Shown: positions 7,856-16,921, counted from the stretch's first letter. The stretch is DNA of 39,003 nucleotides from Bacteroidales bacterium (GCA_015654535.1 JAATGU010000085.1:1-39003); one strand, 5' to 3'. The notes: generated from the sequence alone by a model not told the origin. Numbers and translations: made by a program.

Positions 7856-9376
7856 TTAAAAATTTAAAGTGATATTGATGCCTCCAAAAACAGTCTGTCT
7901 GCTCTTGGCTGTTTGCAATCCGGCCTCTGCTGAAATATTAGCTAATAAACCGGGAGATAAAGGAAAACGCAACTTCATGTCTATTTGATAGAAGGTTACA
8001 TCCGACGTTAAGAAAGCAAAATCAGGATTGAGCAGTTGAGCTGTTATCAGATTATTTTCTCCTTGCAACAGCGAAGAAGAGATATTCTTTTTATAACCAA
8101 CTTTTACACTACCTTCAAAAGATGACTTTTTCCATGGACAATTGAATCCAACAGTCCCACTGCCTGTTGCATCCTGTATGAATTGATGATAATAGGGATA
8201 ATAATAATTTTGCCGCGAATCCTGCCAAGCTCCGTCCAAACGTTTCCAAACAGAGAATTTAGAAAGATCTTTATCTGCCAGCAATGCCGAGAATTGTACA
8301 TTTTGCGTACGTGCCTGATAACGGTCACTTTGAGTCGCATATTCCCATACAATATAGTTCGTATTAATTGTTACCGGAGTGTATTGAGTCTCGTTTCCAA
8401 TAGCTTGGTGAAAGGAATATTGTCCTTTAAGAAACAACGTTTGATTGAACAACTCCCGTTCATGAGTAACCTGGGATATGATTTCGTTATGAGTAAGCTT
8501 ATAAGGTGTTCGTTTGTCACTTTCATCTACCTGAATATTTGCTGTTTTAAATGCTACCATTGCACCTGTTGACTGCTGTTTATCTCCACAATTCAGATGA
8601 ATACCTGTAGTAAAAAGATTTCCCTTATAAATGCGGGAAAAAGATTCGTCGAGTATTGAAAACTGCCGGTTATAAATCCCAAATCCTTGCAAAAGATAAA
8701 AATAGACCTTTTTATCTTCCTTTTCCACCTGAATGTCCACATTCTGACGATAACGCACATATTCACCAAACAATCCATAGTGCCATTTACCCTGTTGATA
8801 AGTTATGCCTGGATTGATGCGAATGACTGAAACCGTGTTACGTGGTCGCGGATCTACTTGTCGATACGAAACACCTCCTTTATAAGCAGCACGTATTCCT
8901 AATTCTATATGACAAAAACGGACAGAAGCACCACCACTCAGGAAATAGGATTCTCTTTTGTAAGTGCCACCTACCGAATCAGCGACTAAATAGGGAGCCA
9001 GCAAGTTGTAGTCTTCCACATCACGCCAGCCTACATTGTCCTTTTGATCGCTTAAAAAATAAGCTTTACCAAAGAAGCGATAGTTTGAATCTACCTGAAA
9101 ACTCTCCGAGTGCAATTGCAAGGCCGAAGATCCATCACCTTCTTGTACCAGATGCAAACCATTATCAGCATGTGACATGCCATAAGAGGCACCAACTTCG
9201 CTAAATCTTTTCACAGGAACTGTAAAAGTCGCTGCAGGATTATAGTCAAAATAGTTGGAAAACGTTCTCCATGGTGACTCCCAAGCAGTTACGTCCGTGC
9301 TCAAAGAGTCTGTTTCGTCTCTTGCAAAGAGAGAGATCGAAGCTAAAAAAAGCAATATTAGAATACTATATTTCAC
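7856..9376 (-). CDS. DUF6850-family outer-membrane beta-barrel protein
   Basis: A 506-residue protein with a signal peptide (1-18). Alternating amphipathic strands run through most of its length, with many Tyr/Phe-Gly turns. It ends in GGINITLNF, a terminal Phe of the type recognised by the Bam machinery. It resembles the DUF6850 outer-membrane family, whose function I do not know. It sits between the DUF4876 lipoprotein gene (32 bp upstream) and the S46 peptidase gene, so it is likely part of the same envelope system as the TonB receptor. It could be a channel or a surface anchor. Confidence 0.75.
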   Translation of the reverse strand: MKYSILILLFLASISLFARDETDSLSTDVTAWESPWRTFSNYFDYNPAATFTVPVKRFSEVGASYGMSHADNGLHLVQEGDGSSALQLHSESFQVDSNYRFFGKAYFLSDQKDNVGWRDVEDYNLLAPYLVADSVGGTYKRESYFLSGGASVRFCHIELGIRAAYKGGVSYRQVDPRPRNTVSVIRINPGITYQQGKWHYGLFGEYVRYRQNVDIQVEKEDKKVYFYLLQGFGIYNRQFSILDESFSRIYKGNLFTTGIHLNCGDKQQSTGAMVAFKTANIQVDESDKRTPYKLTHNEIISQVTHERELFNQTLFLKGQYSFHQAIGNETQYTPVTINTNYIVWEYATQSDRYQARTQNVQFSALLADKDLSKFSVWKRLDGAWQDSRQNYYYPYYHQFIQDATGSGTVGFNCPWKKSSFEGSVKVGYKKNISSSLLQGENNLITAQLLNPDFAFLTSDVTFYQIDMKLRFPLSPGLLANISAEAGLQTAKSRQTVFGGINITLNF

Positions 9377-9408
9377 TCAATAATCAATTTATACGTTTTA
9401 CAACTTAA

Positions 9409-10611
9409 TCATTCTTCAACTTCCCAAGGTATAGGAGTTGCATTCGGAATAAAATCTTTGGCAGAATTATTGGTATCCTGCAAAACGGCCCTACCATTTT
9501 CCCAATTCAAGACCTTGCGGCGCACACTTTTTCCAATATAAGAGCTGTTGCAATAAGTATAACTCACATCAAGGGATGAAGAGAGTGATTTAGAACCGAT
9601 AGCTCCGGCAGTTCCCAATTCAACAGCATCCAATATTAATGAATTAGACACTTTTACACGGCTGACAGAACTCCCCGATGCTGTTTGAACACTTATCGTA
9701 TTTTGAGCCAGAAAATCGGCATAACTACCAGGTGCTTTGAAAATAGCATAAGCATGATAGCCCTTAACATGCAACACCCAAATCGTATTCGAATAACAGA
9801 AGTTCCGAATCATATTAGGAACTTCAGGCACATCTACATCTTTACCAGAGTCGTACCATTCAAAATCGGCTTTTGATAAATCGACCGGAGAATTAGTATT
9901 CGCTAACTTATGGTTGATACCCAATGAGGCAATGACAATGCTTTTGCCCGGCTGCACCGGATTGGTTTGACCCTCTCCCGGGATGGTATAGAGTGCTCCG
10001 ACAATCAAATCGTTAGGATAATTGGTAAATTCGGAAATGGCATTATTACTCAAATGAGTCGACTCTACAATAGAGAGCCCATCGGCATAAAGTACCGAAT
10101 CGGAATTATTATAGATTTCGATGTATTGATCCTGATAATAACTGCCGTTGGCTGGCGTTGTGCTACCCGTAAAATAGATTTCCTGAATCACAAAACCATT
10201 TCCCTTCTGGGCTATTTGCAAGGGGACGGCCAGTTCCACTTGTTCACCTACAATCAGCGCTTTTTCGAGTAATCCACGGATATCGACCGTTTGGGTATAC
10301 GATTGTTGCGTGCTACCATCAGCAACTGTGGTCGTTAAAGTTTTTTGTCCGGTAACTTCCACATTGTAAACGCCTTCCTCCAACTCCTGATTAATCTGAC
10401 CTGCAACATCAGTAGTATCAGCTTGCGAATGTCCTGTTGCGATATTGGTTAGTACTACCACATAGTCGTTCTTCCCTCCCTGCAAACCATCATCGGGCAA
10501 AGAAACGGTGACCACAACCTTGGTAAATGGCACTTCTTTCAATTGACAGCTAACCATGAGCGGTATTAAAAGGGTTAAAGATAGTATTTTAAAAAGGGAT
10601 GCTGTTTGCAT
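9409..10611 (-). CDS. DUF4876-type lipoprotein
   Basis: A 400-residue protein with a lipoprotein signal peptide; the lipobox LMVSC places the lipidated cysteine at residue 22. After it comes an immunoglobulin-like carboxypeptidase-regulatory segment (about 27-105: VVVTVSLPDDGL through GVYNVEVTG). A lamin-tail-like stretch follows (about 140-190, with DQYIEIYNNSDSVLYADGLSI). This matches the DUF4876 family of Bacteroidota. The position directly after a TonB-dependent receptor gene (57 bp gap, no hairpin between) is where a surface-exposed substrate-binding lipoprotein partner would be expected. That role is inferred; it is not a SusD homologue. Confidence 0.78.
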   Translation of the reverse strand: MQTASLFKILSLTLLIPLMVSCQLKEVPFTKVVVTVSLPDDGLQGGKNDYVVVLTNIATGHSQADTTDVAGQINQELEEGVYNVEVTGQKTLTTTVADGSTQQSYTQTVDIRGLLEKALIVGEQVELAVPLQIAQKGNGFVIQEIYFTGSTTPANGSYYQDQYIEIYNNSDSVLYADGLSIVESTHLSNNAISEFTNYPNDLIVGALYTIPGEGQTNPVQPGKSIVIASLGINHKLANTNSPVDLSKADFEWYDSGKDVDVPEVPNMIRNFCYSNTIWVLHVKGYHAYAIFKAPGSYADFLAQNTISVQTASGSSVSRVKVSNSLILDAVELGTAGAIGSKSLSSSLDVSYTYCNSSYIGKSVRRKVLNWENGRAVLQDTNNSAKDFIPNATPIPWEVEE

Positions 10612-10668
10612 TATATATAAGTTTTTTTATCCGTTGACGTTTCAAAAATTCCACTAAGATGTATGTTC

Positions 10669-13395
10669 TTATAATTTTATCTGAATTTCTGCACCCATAA
10701 AAGGAGTCACCCATTTTTGTGTTGAGACTCCGAAACGAGTTGTATATCGTGGGTTATAATCTAAAAGGCGATTCACAAAAAACGAAAGTTTCAGATTATT
10801 TCCTATCTCTTTAGTTACCTTTAAATTCACTTCGAGAGATATTGGCGTGCGTTCTGCATTGAAATATGCCGACGAGAATGTCTCAATCAATGATTTAAAT
10901 GCCGGGCTTTGTTTTTCCACATCGGTAAATGCATGCGTAGTACCGTTTAAATCAATATATGAATCAGGAATACCACTGTATTCAATCATTTTGTAAGAAG
11001 TGTGCCATACTGATTGAATAGAAGTGGAAAAAAGCAAACGCTGTTTTGAAAAATGTGTATTGAGAAACAAAGTGGTATTAAACTGCTCTTGCGCTTTACT
11101 ATCGCTTCCTGCGTTAAAAACTCCCACATAAGGATAATATTCTCCTGATGATACGATAGTGGGATATTTGTAACGTGGTTGGCTAATGTCATAACGCGTG
11201 TGAAACCAGGCACCATTTAGCACAATCTCGGTATTTATCGCTCGTATCTTATTTATGGATAATTGATATTCAATTCCCTCTCTGACAACAACCGCCGCGT
11301 TAGTGGTATAAGGGTAAGACAGAAACATTGATTTAAGTTCATAAGAAAAATCATTTATAGTAGGTGTACCTGTTCCCGAATATGAATCGGTATTATATTG
11401 TTTATAAATTTGTGGAAAATAGAGGCTCTGTTCTTCAAATCCGTTATTTTCTTTTTCGTGAAAGGCTGTTACATTCAATGATATTCCTTTGTAATTCAAA
11501 TCAAAACCAACTTCTAATTTTCTGTTTCGCGCAGGAGTCAATTGGTTGTTCGTGCGATCCTTAATTATTGTCAATAGATAAACTAAGCGGTTACTTTCGT
11601 TCAGCGTTGAATAATAATTTAACTCCGCAATGTCGTAATAGGCCATTTCCGGATAAAGCTGCAATGCCGTGGGAATCTTCAATTGATCGCCAACGCCACC
11701 TTTTAATCCTATTTCAAGCGGAGCATCCAAAAACTGGAATGCCGGTAGTTGATAATTGACATTCAAGCGGGGTTCCATATAGAACTTATTATACATGGCA
11801 CTTTGCGAAGATAGATTGCCCAAACTGGTACCACGCAGTCCTGCCGTTATTCCCAATTTGCCTCGTCCAATATTCACGCTGAAATTATCTTCAGCAAAAA
11901 CAGTTCGTTTTTGTAAAGACGGTATATCTTTGGGGGCTCTTGGACGGCTCGATGAACTTTGAGTCGGGAAAGGCGGCCGGGTTAAATCGTAAAGACTGCC
12001 ATCTCCAAAATTTTTATCTAATCGAAATTCAGCTCCAAGTAATATGTTATTAAAAGTTTTCCCAATATTAGCATGCAAATAAGAAGTGATTTGAGAATAA
12101 AAATTAAACGGTTTGCCGTCTACCTTATAAGTTGAAAGATATTCCGATGGTAAATACAGACCAACAGACTCACCTTCGGTACTACTGAGCGTAATCCCCA
12201 TTGGCGAATTCAGCGTTACTGTTTTAGTCCGATCCAGTACATCCTGGGCATAATTAGTTGAAAGCGTATATTCAATTTTATACAATATCCCCTTATTAAT
12301 GTTCCATGTACCGGCATTACTAAACCTAAAACTTTTATAGTCTGATTTATAATTATCTTCTTTGTTCATTATGTCAGGATCAGTGATTTGCTTGTCTATT
12401 GTTCCTGTAAAAGATAGTTGAGTGGTAGATAAGAATACCTTATTAAACAACTTTTCATAATTCAGATTAGAGGTAATACGTTCATATTGATCGAAAGGAC
12501 TACGTTGGTCGGCTACATATTTTGTATAGTCAATGCCAAAATTCAGTGTTCCTGCATTTTTAGGTAAACGATACCCTTTACCTACATAGACCAGTTTGTT
12601 CAACGGATCGGATTTTACACGGATGGTAAGTGGTGTTTCACCCTTCTTTGATTTTACAATAATAGCACCACTGGTCAAATCTCCATATTTAACCGAAGGA
12701 ATGCCACGAATCACTTCAACTTCGTCTATGTGGTCCGTGGAAAGTTGGCGTAAATCCACTCCGCCGTTCACCGTATTTTTACTACTGCTAACATCCGATG
12801 ATGATGTGCCATAAAACGACTGCATATTGTAATCGTTTGACAATGGTACTCCGTCCACCACAATCGCGGTTCCTAAAGCGGTATTCACATCGCTGCCGGC
12901 CTGACGCATCGAAACTTGATTAGCCGCATTAAGTTTTGAATCGGACAATAATCCTCCCGGCAATAGTTGTAATACATCCGCTATGCTGGAAGGTTGCAGA
13001 TGTTCAATAGCGGCCAACTTAATAGTAGATGCAGTAGAGGATTGTTTCTTTTCACGTGCCATCACATTAACTTCTTTGAGTTGCAAAGAAGTTAATGTGA
13101 GATAAAAATTTAAATATACAGCTTTATTTACCTGAATGAGAGTATCTATAGTTTCATAGCCTAAATAAGAAACACGAAAATGACAGGTTCCCGATGGAAT
13201 GTTTTTGATTTCGAAAAGACCTTTAGCATCTGTAAAACCTTGTGCCAATTCGTTGACATAAATAGTAGCCAACTCTATAGGGATGTGGCTCCCCCGATCT
13301 TTAACGATACCTGACACCTTGTAGCTTTGCGCTGTCACAAAAGTGGATGTAAACATTAACAAGAAGGCAATAATATATAGTTGAAAATATTTCAT
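10669..13395 (-). CDS. TonB-dependent outer-membrane receptor with carboxypeptidase-regulatory-like N-domain
   Basis: A 908-residue protein: signal peptide 1-22, CarboxypepD_reg-like domain about 24-110, plug about 120-250 (VVDGVPL, then VEVIRGIPSVKYGDLTSGAI), then a long barrel. It uses proton-motive energy relayed by TonB to import a ligand across the outer membrane. It ends in EIQIKL rather than Phe. The neighbouring lipoprotein is DUF4876 and not SusD, so this is not a standard glycan locus; metal, siderophore or peptide ligands are possible. It is the first gene of the five-gene operon. The sequence encoding residues 99-112 forms a perfect hairpin, listed separately. Confidence 0.92.
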   Translation of the reverse strand: MKYFQLYIIAFLLMFTSTFVTAQSYKVSGIVKDRGSHIPIELATIYVNELAQGFTDAKGLFEIKNIPSGTCHFRVSYLGYETIDTLIQVNKAVYLNFYLTLTSLQLKEVNVMAREKKQSSTASTIKLAAIEHLQPSSIADVLQLLPGGLLSDSKLNAANQVSMRQAGSDVNTALGTAIVVDGVPLSNDYNMQSFYGTSSSDVSSSKNTVNGGVDLRQLSTDHIDEVEVIRGIPSVKYGDLTSGAIIVKSKKGETPLTIRVKSDPLNKLVYVGKGYRLPKNAGTLNFGIDYTKYVADQRSPFDQYERITSNLNYEKLFNKVFLSTTQLSFTGTIDKQITDPDIMNKEDNYKSDYKSFRFSNAGTWNINKGILYKIEYTLSTNYAQDVLDRTKTVTLNSPMGITLSSTEGESVGLYLPSEYLSTYKVDGKPFNFYSQITSYLHANIGKTFNNILLGAEFRLDKNFGDGSLYDLTRPPFPTQSSSSRPRAPKDIPSLQKRTVFAEDNFSVNIGRGKLGITAGLRGTSLGNLSSQSAMYNKFYMEPRLNVNYQLPAFQFLDAPLEIGLKGGVGDQLKIPTALQLYPEMAYYDIAELNYYSTLNESNRLVYLLTIIKDRTNNQLTPARNRKLEVGFDLNYKGISLNVTAFHEKENNGFEEQSLYFPQIYKQYNTDSYSGTGTPTINDFSYELKSMFLSYPYTTNAAVVVREGIEYQLSINKIRAINTEIVLNGAWFHTRYDISQPRYKYPTIVSSGEYYPYVGVFNAGSDSKAQEQFNTTLFLNTHFSKQRLLFSTSIQSVWHTSYKMIEYSGIPDSYIDLNGTTHAFTDVEKQSPAFKSLIETFSSAYFNAERTPISLEVNLKVTKEIGNNLKLSFFVNRLLDYNPRYTTRFGVSTQKWVTPFMGAEIQIKL
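13062..13100 (-). repeat. Perfect 17-bp hairpin inside the TonB receptor coding sequence
   Basis: TCACATTAACTTCTTTG (13062-13078) and CAAAGAAGTTAATGTGA (13084-13100) are exact complements around a 5-base loop. In the mRNA this falls about 296-334 nt after the start codon. It encodes the junction between the regulatory-like domain and the plug (TSLQLKEVNV). A match of this length by chance is very unlikely. It may act in the mRNA as a pause, processing or attenuation structure. Confidence 0.85.
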
Positions 13396-13469
13396 GAATT
13401 AATCCGAGAATAGATGAAAAAAAATTGCATTCTTTAAACTATCGGTAGCTTGTTCGAAAATATTATTAT

Positions 13470-13522
13470 AAAAAAATAGAACATTCACTTGTTCAGTTAC
13501 CGAAGCAACCGAACAAGTGAAT
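13470..13522 (-). terminator. Intrinsic terminator after the type IX cargo gene
   Basis: ATTCACTTGTTC (13483-13494) pairs with GAACAAGTGAAT (13511-13522). In the minus-strand direction the stem is followed by TATTTTTTTATAAT. It separates the upstream cargo gene from the TonB operon, so the two are probably transcribed independently. Confidence 0.8.
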
Positions 13523-13548
13523 TATCTGAATACAGCGGGCTACAGTTA

Positions 13549-15348
13549 TTAATAAATAATCAACCGTTGCGCTGTAATTTGACTGTTCGAAGTTGCCAAT
13601 TGTAAAATATATACTCCCGGAGCTATTCCTTGTGTACTAATATTCAATACATCATTGCTATTGGATGAAATTGATATGGTCCTACCTGTAGTATCCACCA
13701 ATTTTGCAAATTTCACATTCTCCGCATTTTTTACAACTATCTGACGATTTGCATTGTCAGCATAGGAGAAGGGCAGTTTTGTCGTTTCAGATAAATTAAT
13801 ACCCGTTGGAGCCTTAGAAACTGAATAATCGACCAGAAAAAAATCAAAAGCACCTGCCGTTGTATAGGTTGTGTTATTTTCAAACGTTATAGGGTTCGAA
13901 TTAGAACTCCCCAGCAAATAAAGATTATTACCAAAACTAGTCAAACTGTTAGACGTTTCAGAACCTGTTCCTTTACCCACTAAATGAACTTCTTGGGTAA
14001 CTCCGGTTGATACATTATACGAAGATAAAAACAGATCTCCTAAATTATTAGTGGCGTCAGTTAACTTAAAATCATCGCCGAAATCAACATCACCCGCTGC
14101 TACTGCTGTACCTAATTTATTATAATGATACCCAAAGGCAAACAGATTATCGTCATATCCGATAGCAATACCATTTATCTCTGCAATAGCTGGAGCAAAG
14201 ACTCCTTTCTGCCAAAGATCACTTCCGTCAGAGGTATTAAAGGCAGCTACAAAACCATTTAAGTAAGCAGCTGAAGAAGTTAAAGCACCATCAGAGAATT
14301 GAATTCCACCGAAATCACCATAAAAAGAACCGGCTACAAAAACTTTTCCATTCTTCACTGCAACATCTTTTACCCGAACGTCTCTAACAGTGGTTCCTGT
14401 TACACTTGGGCGTTCCTGAATATAGAAAATAACTCCATCCGTATCAAATTTTATCAGTGTCAAATCAGCACCAACACTTGGGGTAAAACTTTTATCACCA
14501 ATAGTTACGGATATGGGAGTAGTTGCATTCTTATAATCACCGGCTGCATACAGATAGCCATCATCTCCATAAACCAAACCTGTAAGAACTTCAGATACAA
14601 TTGAACCCGAAGATATTTTGTACCATACTTCATCACCTGTCGTAGCATCCAGTTTTGTAATAAAAGCAGCTTGTGTAGTATTGGTTGATGTTAATGTAAC
14701 GGGAGTACTTGCAGGCAAGATAACGGTATTTGTGTAATTTCCCGTCAAATAAACGTTTCCATTAGCATCAGTTGCCAATGCATTGGTCGTAACTGCTTTA
14801 TCTTTGGCTGCTCCCGAATTAAACTCTTTGGCCCATTGAATAATGCCACTTGAATTGAATTTCGCAACAAAGGATTGAACAGATGAAGACGAAGTACTTA
14901 GACTCGTAAATGTTGTTATAGTTCCGGCAGCATCAATTATATTGGCATTGGTCGTTGCTCCGCCAGTTACCGCACGTATCGTTCCGGTTACAATGAGATC
15001 TCCACCGGGCGTTGTTGCCAAAGCAGTGGGCATTACCACTCCTACATTAGAATAGAGATTCCATAAAGTAGCTTTACTTGGACTTATTTTACTAATAAAC
15101 AAACTGTTGTCATAGTTTGCTCCTGTTCCTTTGGCAGAACCAGTCAACGTAACTCCATTAAACGTAGCTGTGTTTAGAAAATAGTTTGCAGTAAATACAT
15201 TACCATCAGCATCCGTAACAACATCAGCAGAACGGTCTGCTCCTTGAGAACCTCCGCCACTTAAGGACCAATTAAAGGTGGCATTCTGAGCCTGTGTGGA
15301 AAATACAAATATAAAAATTACGCTTAGTAAAGTAAAAAACTTTTTCAT
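13549..15348 (-). CDS. Secreted SBBP/beta-propeller-like protein with type IX secretion sorting domain
   Basis: A 599-residue protein with a signal peptide (1-20, ending QAQ). Repeats built around motifs such as DANGNVYLTGNYT, DDGYLYAAGDYKN and KNGKVFVAGSFYG recur about every 50-60 residues and suggest SBBP-type beta-propeller blades. The last 81 residues (519-599) resemble a type A T9SS C-terminal domain, including the GxYILQL...QRLIIY strand pair. By family knowledge, proteins of this kind cross the outer membrane through the type IX system and are attached to or released from the surface. The gene is monocistronic: a terminator follows, and more than 270 bp without a gene precede it. The ligand is unknown. 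Confidence 0.82.
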   Translation of the reverse strand: MKKFFTLLSVIFIFVFSTQAQNATFNWSLSGGGSQGADRSADVVTDADGNVFTANYFLNTATFNGVTLTGSAKGTGANYDNSLFISKISPSKATLWNLYSNVGVVMPTALATTPGGDLIVTGTIRAVTGGATTNANIIDAAGTITTFTSLSTSSSSVQSFVAKFNSSGIIQWAKEFNSGAAKDKAVTTNALATDANGNVYLTGNYTNTVILPASTPVTLTSTNTTQAAFITKLDATTGDEVWYKISSGSIVSEVLTGLVYGDDGYLYAAGDYKNATTPISVTIGDKSFTPSVGADLTLIKFDTDGVIFYIQERPSVTGTTVRDVRVKDVAVKNGKVFVAGSFYGDFGGIQFSDGALTSSAAYLNGFVAAFNTSDGSDLWQKGVFAPAIAEINGIAIGYDDNLFAFGYHYNKLGTAVAAGDVDFGDDFKLTDATNNLGDLFLSSYNVSTGVTQEVHLVGKGTGSETSNSLTSFGNNLYLLGSSNSNPITFENNTTYTTAGAFDFFLVDYSVSKAPTGINLSETTKLPFSYADNANRQIVVKNAENVKFAKLVDTTGRTISISSNSNDVLNISTQGIAPGVYILQLATSNSQITAQRLIIY

Positions 15349-15600
15349 ATACTTTGTATTTTAAATTATTATAATATCGTGGGTAAAATTAGAGCAATCT
15401 TATCGTTTAAACAATACCGCATTTATGGTATATTTATCTTATAAATACCTACAAATAGTGATCTGAAGATGAATAATCTTCATAAATGTTTTTTGCTTTG
15501 TTCTTAAAGAAATTTACCGTCTGAATTTATAATAATAATCGGCTATGCTCTGAGTACTCATTGCATGATGATCGAAGTCTTTTTCTCCATTTTATATAAT
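15349..15600. other. Intergenic region upstream of the type IX cargo gene
   Basis: Between the cargo gene and the tRNA-His terminator I see no gene. A small hairpin (ATACC...GGTAT, near 15414-15431) and AT-rich sequence are present. No exact TAnnTTTG element was found, so the cargo promoter is unassigned. Confidence 0.5.
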
Positions 15601-15637
15601 AAAAAAAGACCTTGAAAATTATTCAAGATCTTTTTTT
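15601..15637 (-). terminator. Terminator after tRNA-His
   Basis: AAAAAAAGACCTTGAA (15601-15616) pairs with TTCAAGATCTTTTTTT (15622-15637), with one mismatch and a 5-base loop. It has T-tracts on both sides and lies 13 bp beyond the tRNA 3' end. Confidence 0.85.
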
Positions 15638-15649
15638 TGCTTTATTCAG

Positions 15650-15724
15650 GGTGGAAGATGGGGCTCGAACCCACGACCTTCGGAACCACAATCAGACGCT
15701 CTAACCAACTGAGCTACATCCACC
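15650..15724 (-). tRNA. tRNA-His (anticodon GTG)
   Basis: The minus strand folds as a cloverleaf: D-arm GCTC/GAGC, anticodon loop TTGTGGT, T-arm GTGGG-TTCGAGC-CCCAT. The extra 5' G (-1) opposite C73 is diagnostic of tRNA-His. The CCA end is not encoded. Two non-pairs stand out: U6-U67 in the acceptor stem and U29-C41 in the anticodon stem. The GUG anticodon makes this one of the four tRNAs that receive queuosine, whose synthesis genes lie in the same window. Confidence 0.92.
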
Positions 15725-15745
15725 ATGTTCTTTTCTAAAGCGGTG

Positions 15746-15776
15746 CAAAGATATAGATTATATTTAATTCTGCAAA
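15746..15776 (-). promoter_or_regulatory. tRNA-His promoter (-33 TTTG, -7 TATCTTTG)
   Basis: On the minus strand TTTG (15776-15773) is followed after 19 bp by TATCTTTG (15753-15746). This is the full Bacteroidota housekeeping promoter arrangement. Transcription would start around 15739, about 15 nt before the mature tRNA. Confidence 0.78.
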
Positions 15777-15796
15777 CTTTTAATGCAATAAATTCT

Positions 15797-16909
15797 TCAA
15801 AAAGCGTACTCATTAATTCCCTTATTGTAGCTTTTAAAAAGCTCCCTGGAATCTTCTATAAAGATTTTCAGCTGATTAGCGGCATTAGCAGGTAACTCTT
15901 GACGCGGCCGGACAGCAGGGATTAATTGATAATTTTTCTTTCCGCTCTGCTCCGGGTTGGCTGTCCACACCAAACTATAACCACAACTGTCCATCCTCAC
16001 TGTACTGTCCTTGCTCAACTCCATTTTAAACATGATTCCACCATCTCTATAACGTACAGACATGTTAGAAATGTAATTGCCCAACGAATAAACCACCACA
16101 TGCTTCTTTTTCGTTACAGAATCACAGCGCACCTCCATAGGCTGGAGAACATGCGGATGAGAGCCAATCACATGATCTACACCATGAGCCAAGAGCCAGT
16201 CAACCAGTTCTTTTTGTTCATCATCGGGTAAAGACTGGTATTCCGTACCCCAATGCATATAAGCGATCACCACATCGGGATTCTGTTTATAAGCATTCTC
16301 AATATCCCGTAGCATCACCTCTTTATCAATGTAATTCACCACGTTTGGAGCAATCGTCGCAATGCCATTTGTGCTATAAGTATAGCTTAGTAAGGAAATA
16401 CGAAAGCCATTCTTTTCTATCAATAAAGGATAATTCTTGTCCCGCTCTTCACTGTTGAGGTAAGTTCCTGCATGCAGGGCCTTCAATGAATCGAGCATCT
16501 GAATGGTACGTTCCAATCCCGGTTTACCTTTATCCAAACAGTGATTATTAGCCGTGATCATCACATCAAAACCGGCATCCATAATGGCGGATAAAAACTC
16601 ATCGGGGGCACTGAATGAAGGATAGCCAACGTAAGGCTTTCCACCTAACGTTACCTCAAAATTGCCAATTGCCACATCGGCTTTACTTACTTCTTCCTTT
16701 ACCTGACTGAAGCACGCGCTATAATCATACCCCCGACCAGTAAAAGCAGCATCAATTTGCCTTTGGTGTTGCATGAAATCCCCCACAAAAAGCAAGGTTA
16801 CCTTTTTCGTCACAACAGTATCTTGTTGTTCAGCAACATTCCTCCCTTTAGAAGGTGAGCTGCATGAAAAACAAAGTACCGAAGCGGCAAAAAAGATAAA
16901 GAGCTTCAT
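15797..16909 (-). CDS. CapA/PGA_cap family metallophosphatase-like lipoprotein
   Basis: A 370-residue lipoprotein (lipobox LCFSC, lipidated Cys16). Its CapA-type metallophosphatase-like domain shows the expected blocks in order: LLFVGDFMQHQ, IGNFEVTLGG, ITANNHCLDKG, HVIGSHPHVLQPMEV and YSLGNYISN. Relatives take part in poly-gamma-glutamate capsule anchoring, but most Bacteroidales members have no proven substrate and no capBC genes are nearby. The gene lies 12 bp after folD at the end of an ffh-folD-capA transcription unit; the shared transcript may reflect convenience rather than function. Confidence 0.88.
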   Translation of the reverse strand: MKLFIFFAASVLCFSCSSPSKGRNVAEQQDTVVTKKVTLLFVGDFMQHQRQIDAAFTGRGYDYSACFSQVKEEVSKADVAIGNFEVTLGGKPYVGYPSFSAPDEFLSAIMDAGFDVMITANNHCLDKGKPGLERTIQMLDSLKALHAGTYLNSEERDKNYPLLIEKNGFRISLLSYTYSTNGIATIAPNVVNYIDKEVMLRDIENAYKQNPDVVIAYMHWGTEYQSLPDDEQKELVDWLLAHGVDHVIGSHPHVLQPMEVRCDSVTKKKHVVVYSLGNYISNMSVRYRDGGIMFKMELSKDSTVRMDSCGYSLVWTANPEQSGKKNYQLIPAVRPRQELPANAANQLKIFIEDSRELFKSYNKGINEYAF

Positions 16910-16921
16910 GAGGTCATATTG

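Noticed and set aside
10669..13395. SusC-type polysaccharide utilisation locus
   Set aside because: No SusD homologue and no glycoside hydrolase are adjacent; the partner is a DUF4876 lipoprotein and the downstream enzymes are peptidases.
15797..16909. Poly-gamma-glutamate capsule locus
   Set aside because: Only a CapA-like protein is present; no capB or capC homologue is nearby and the neighbours are ffh and folD.
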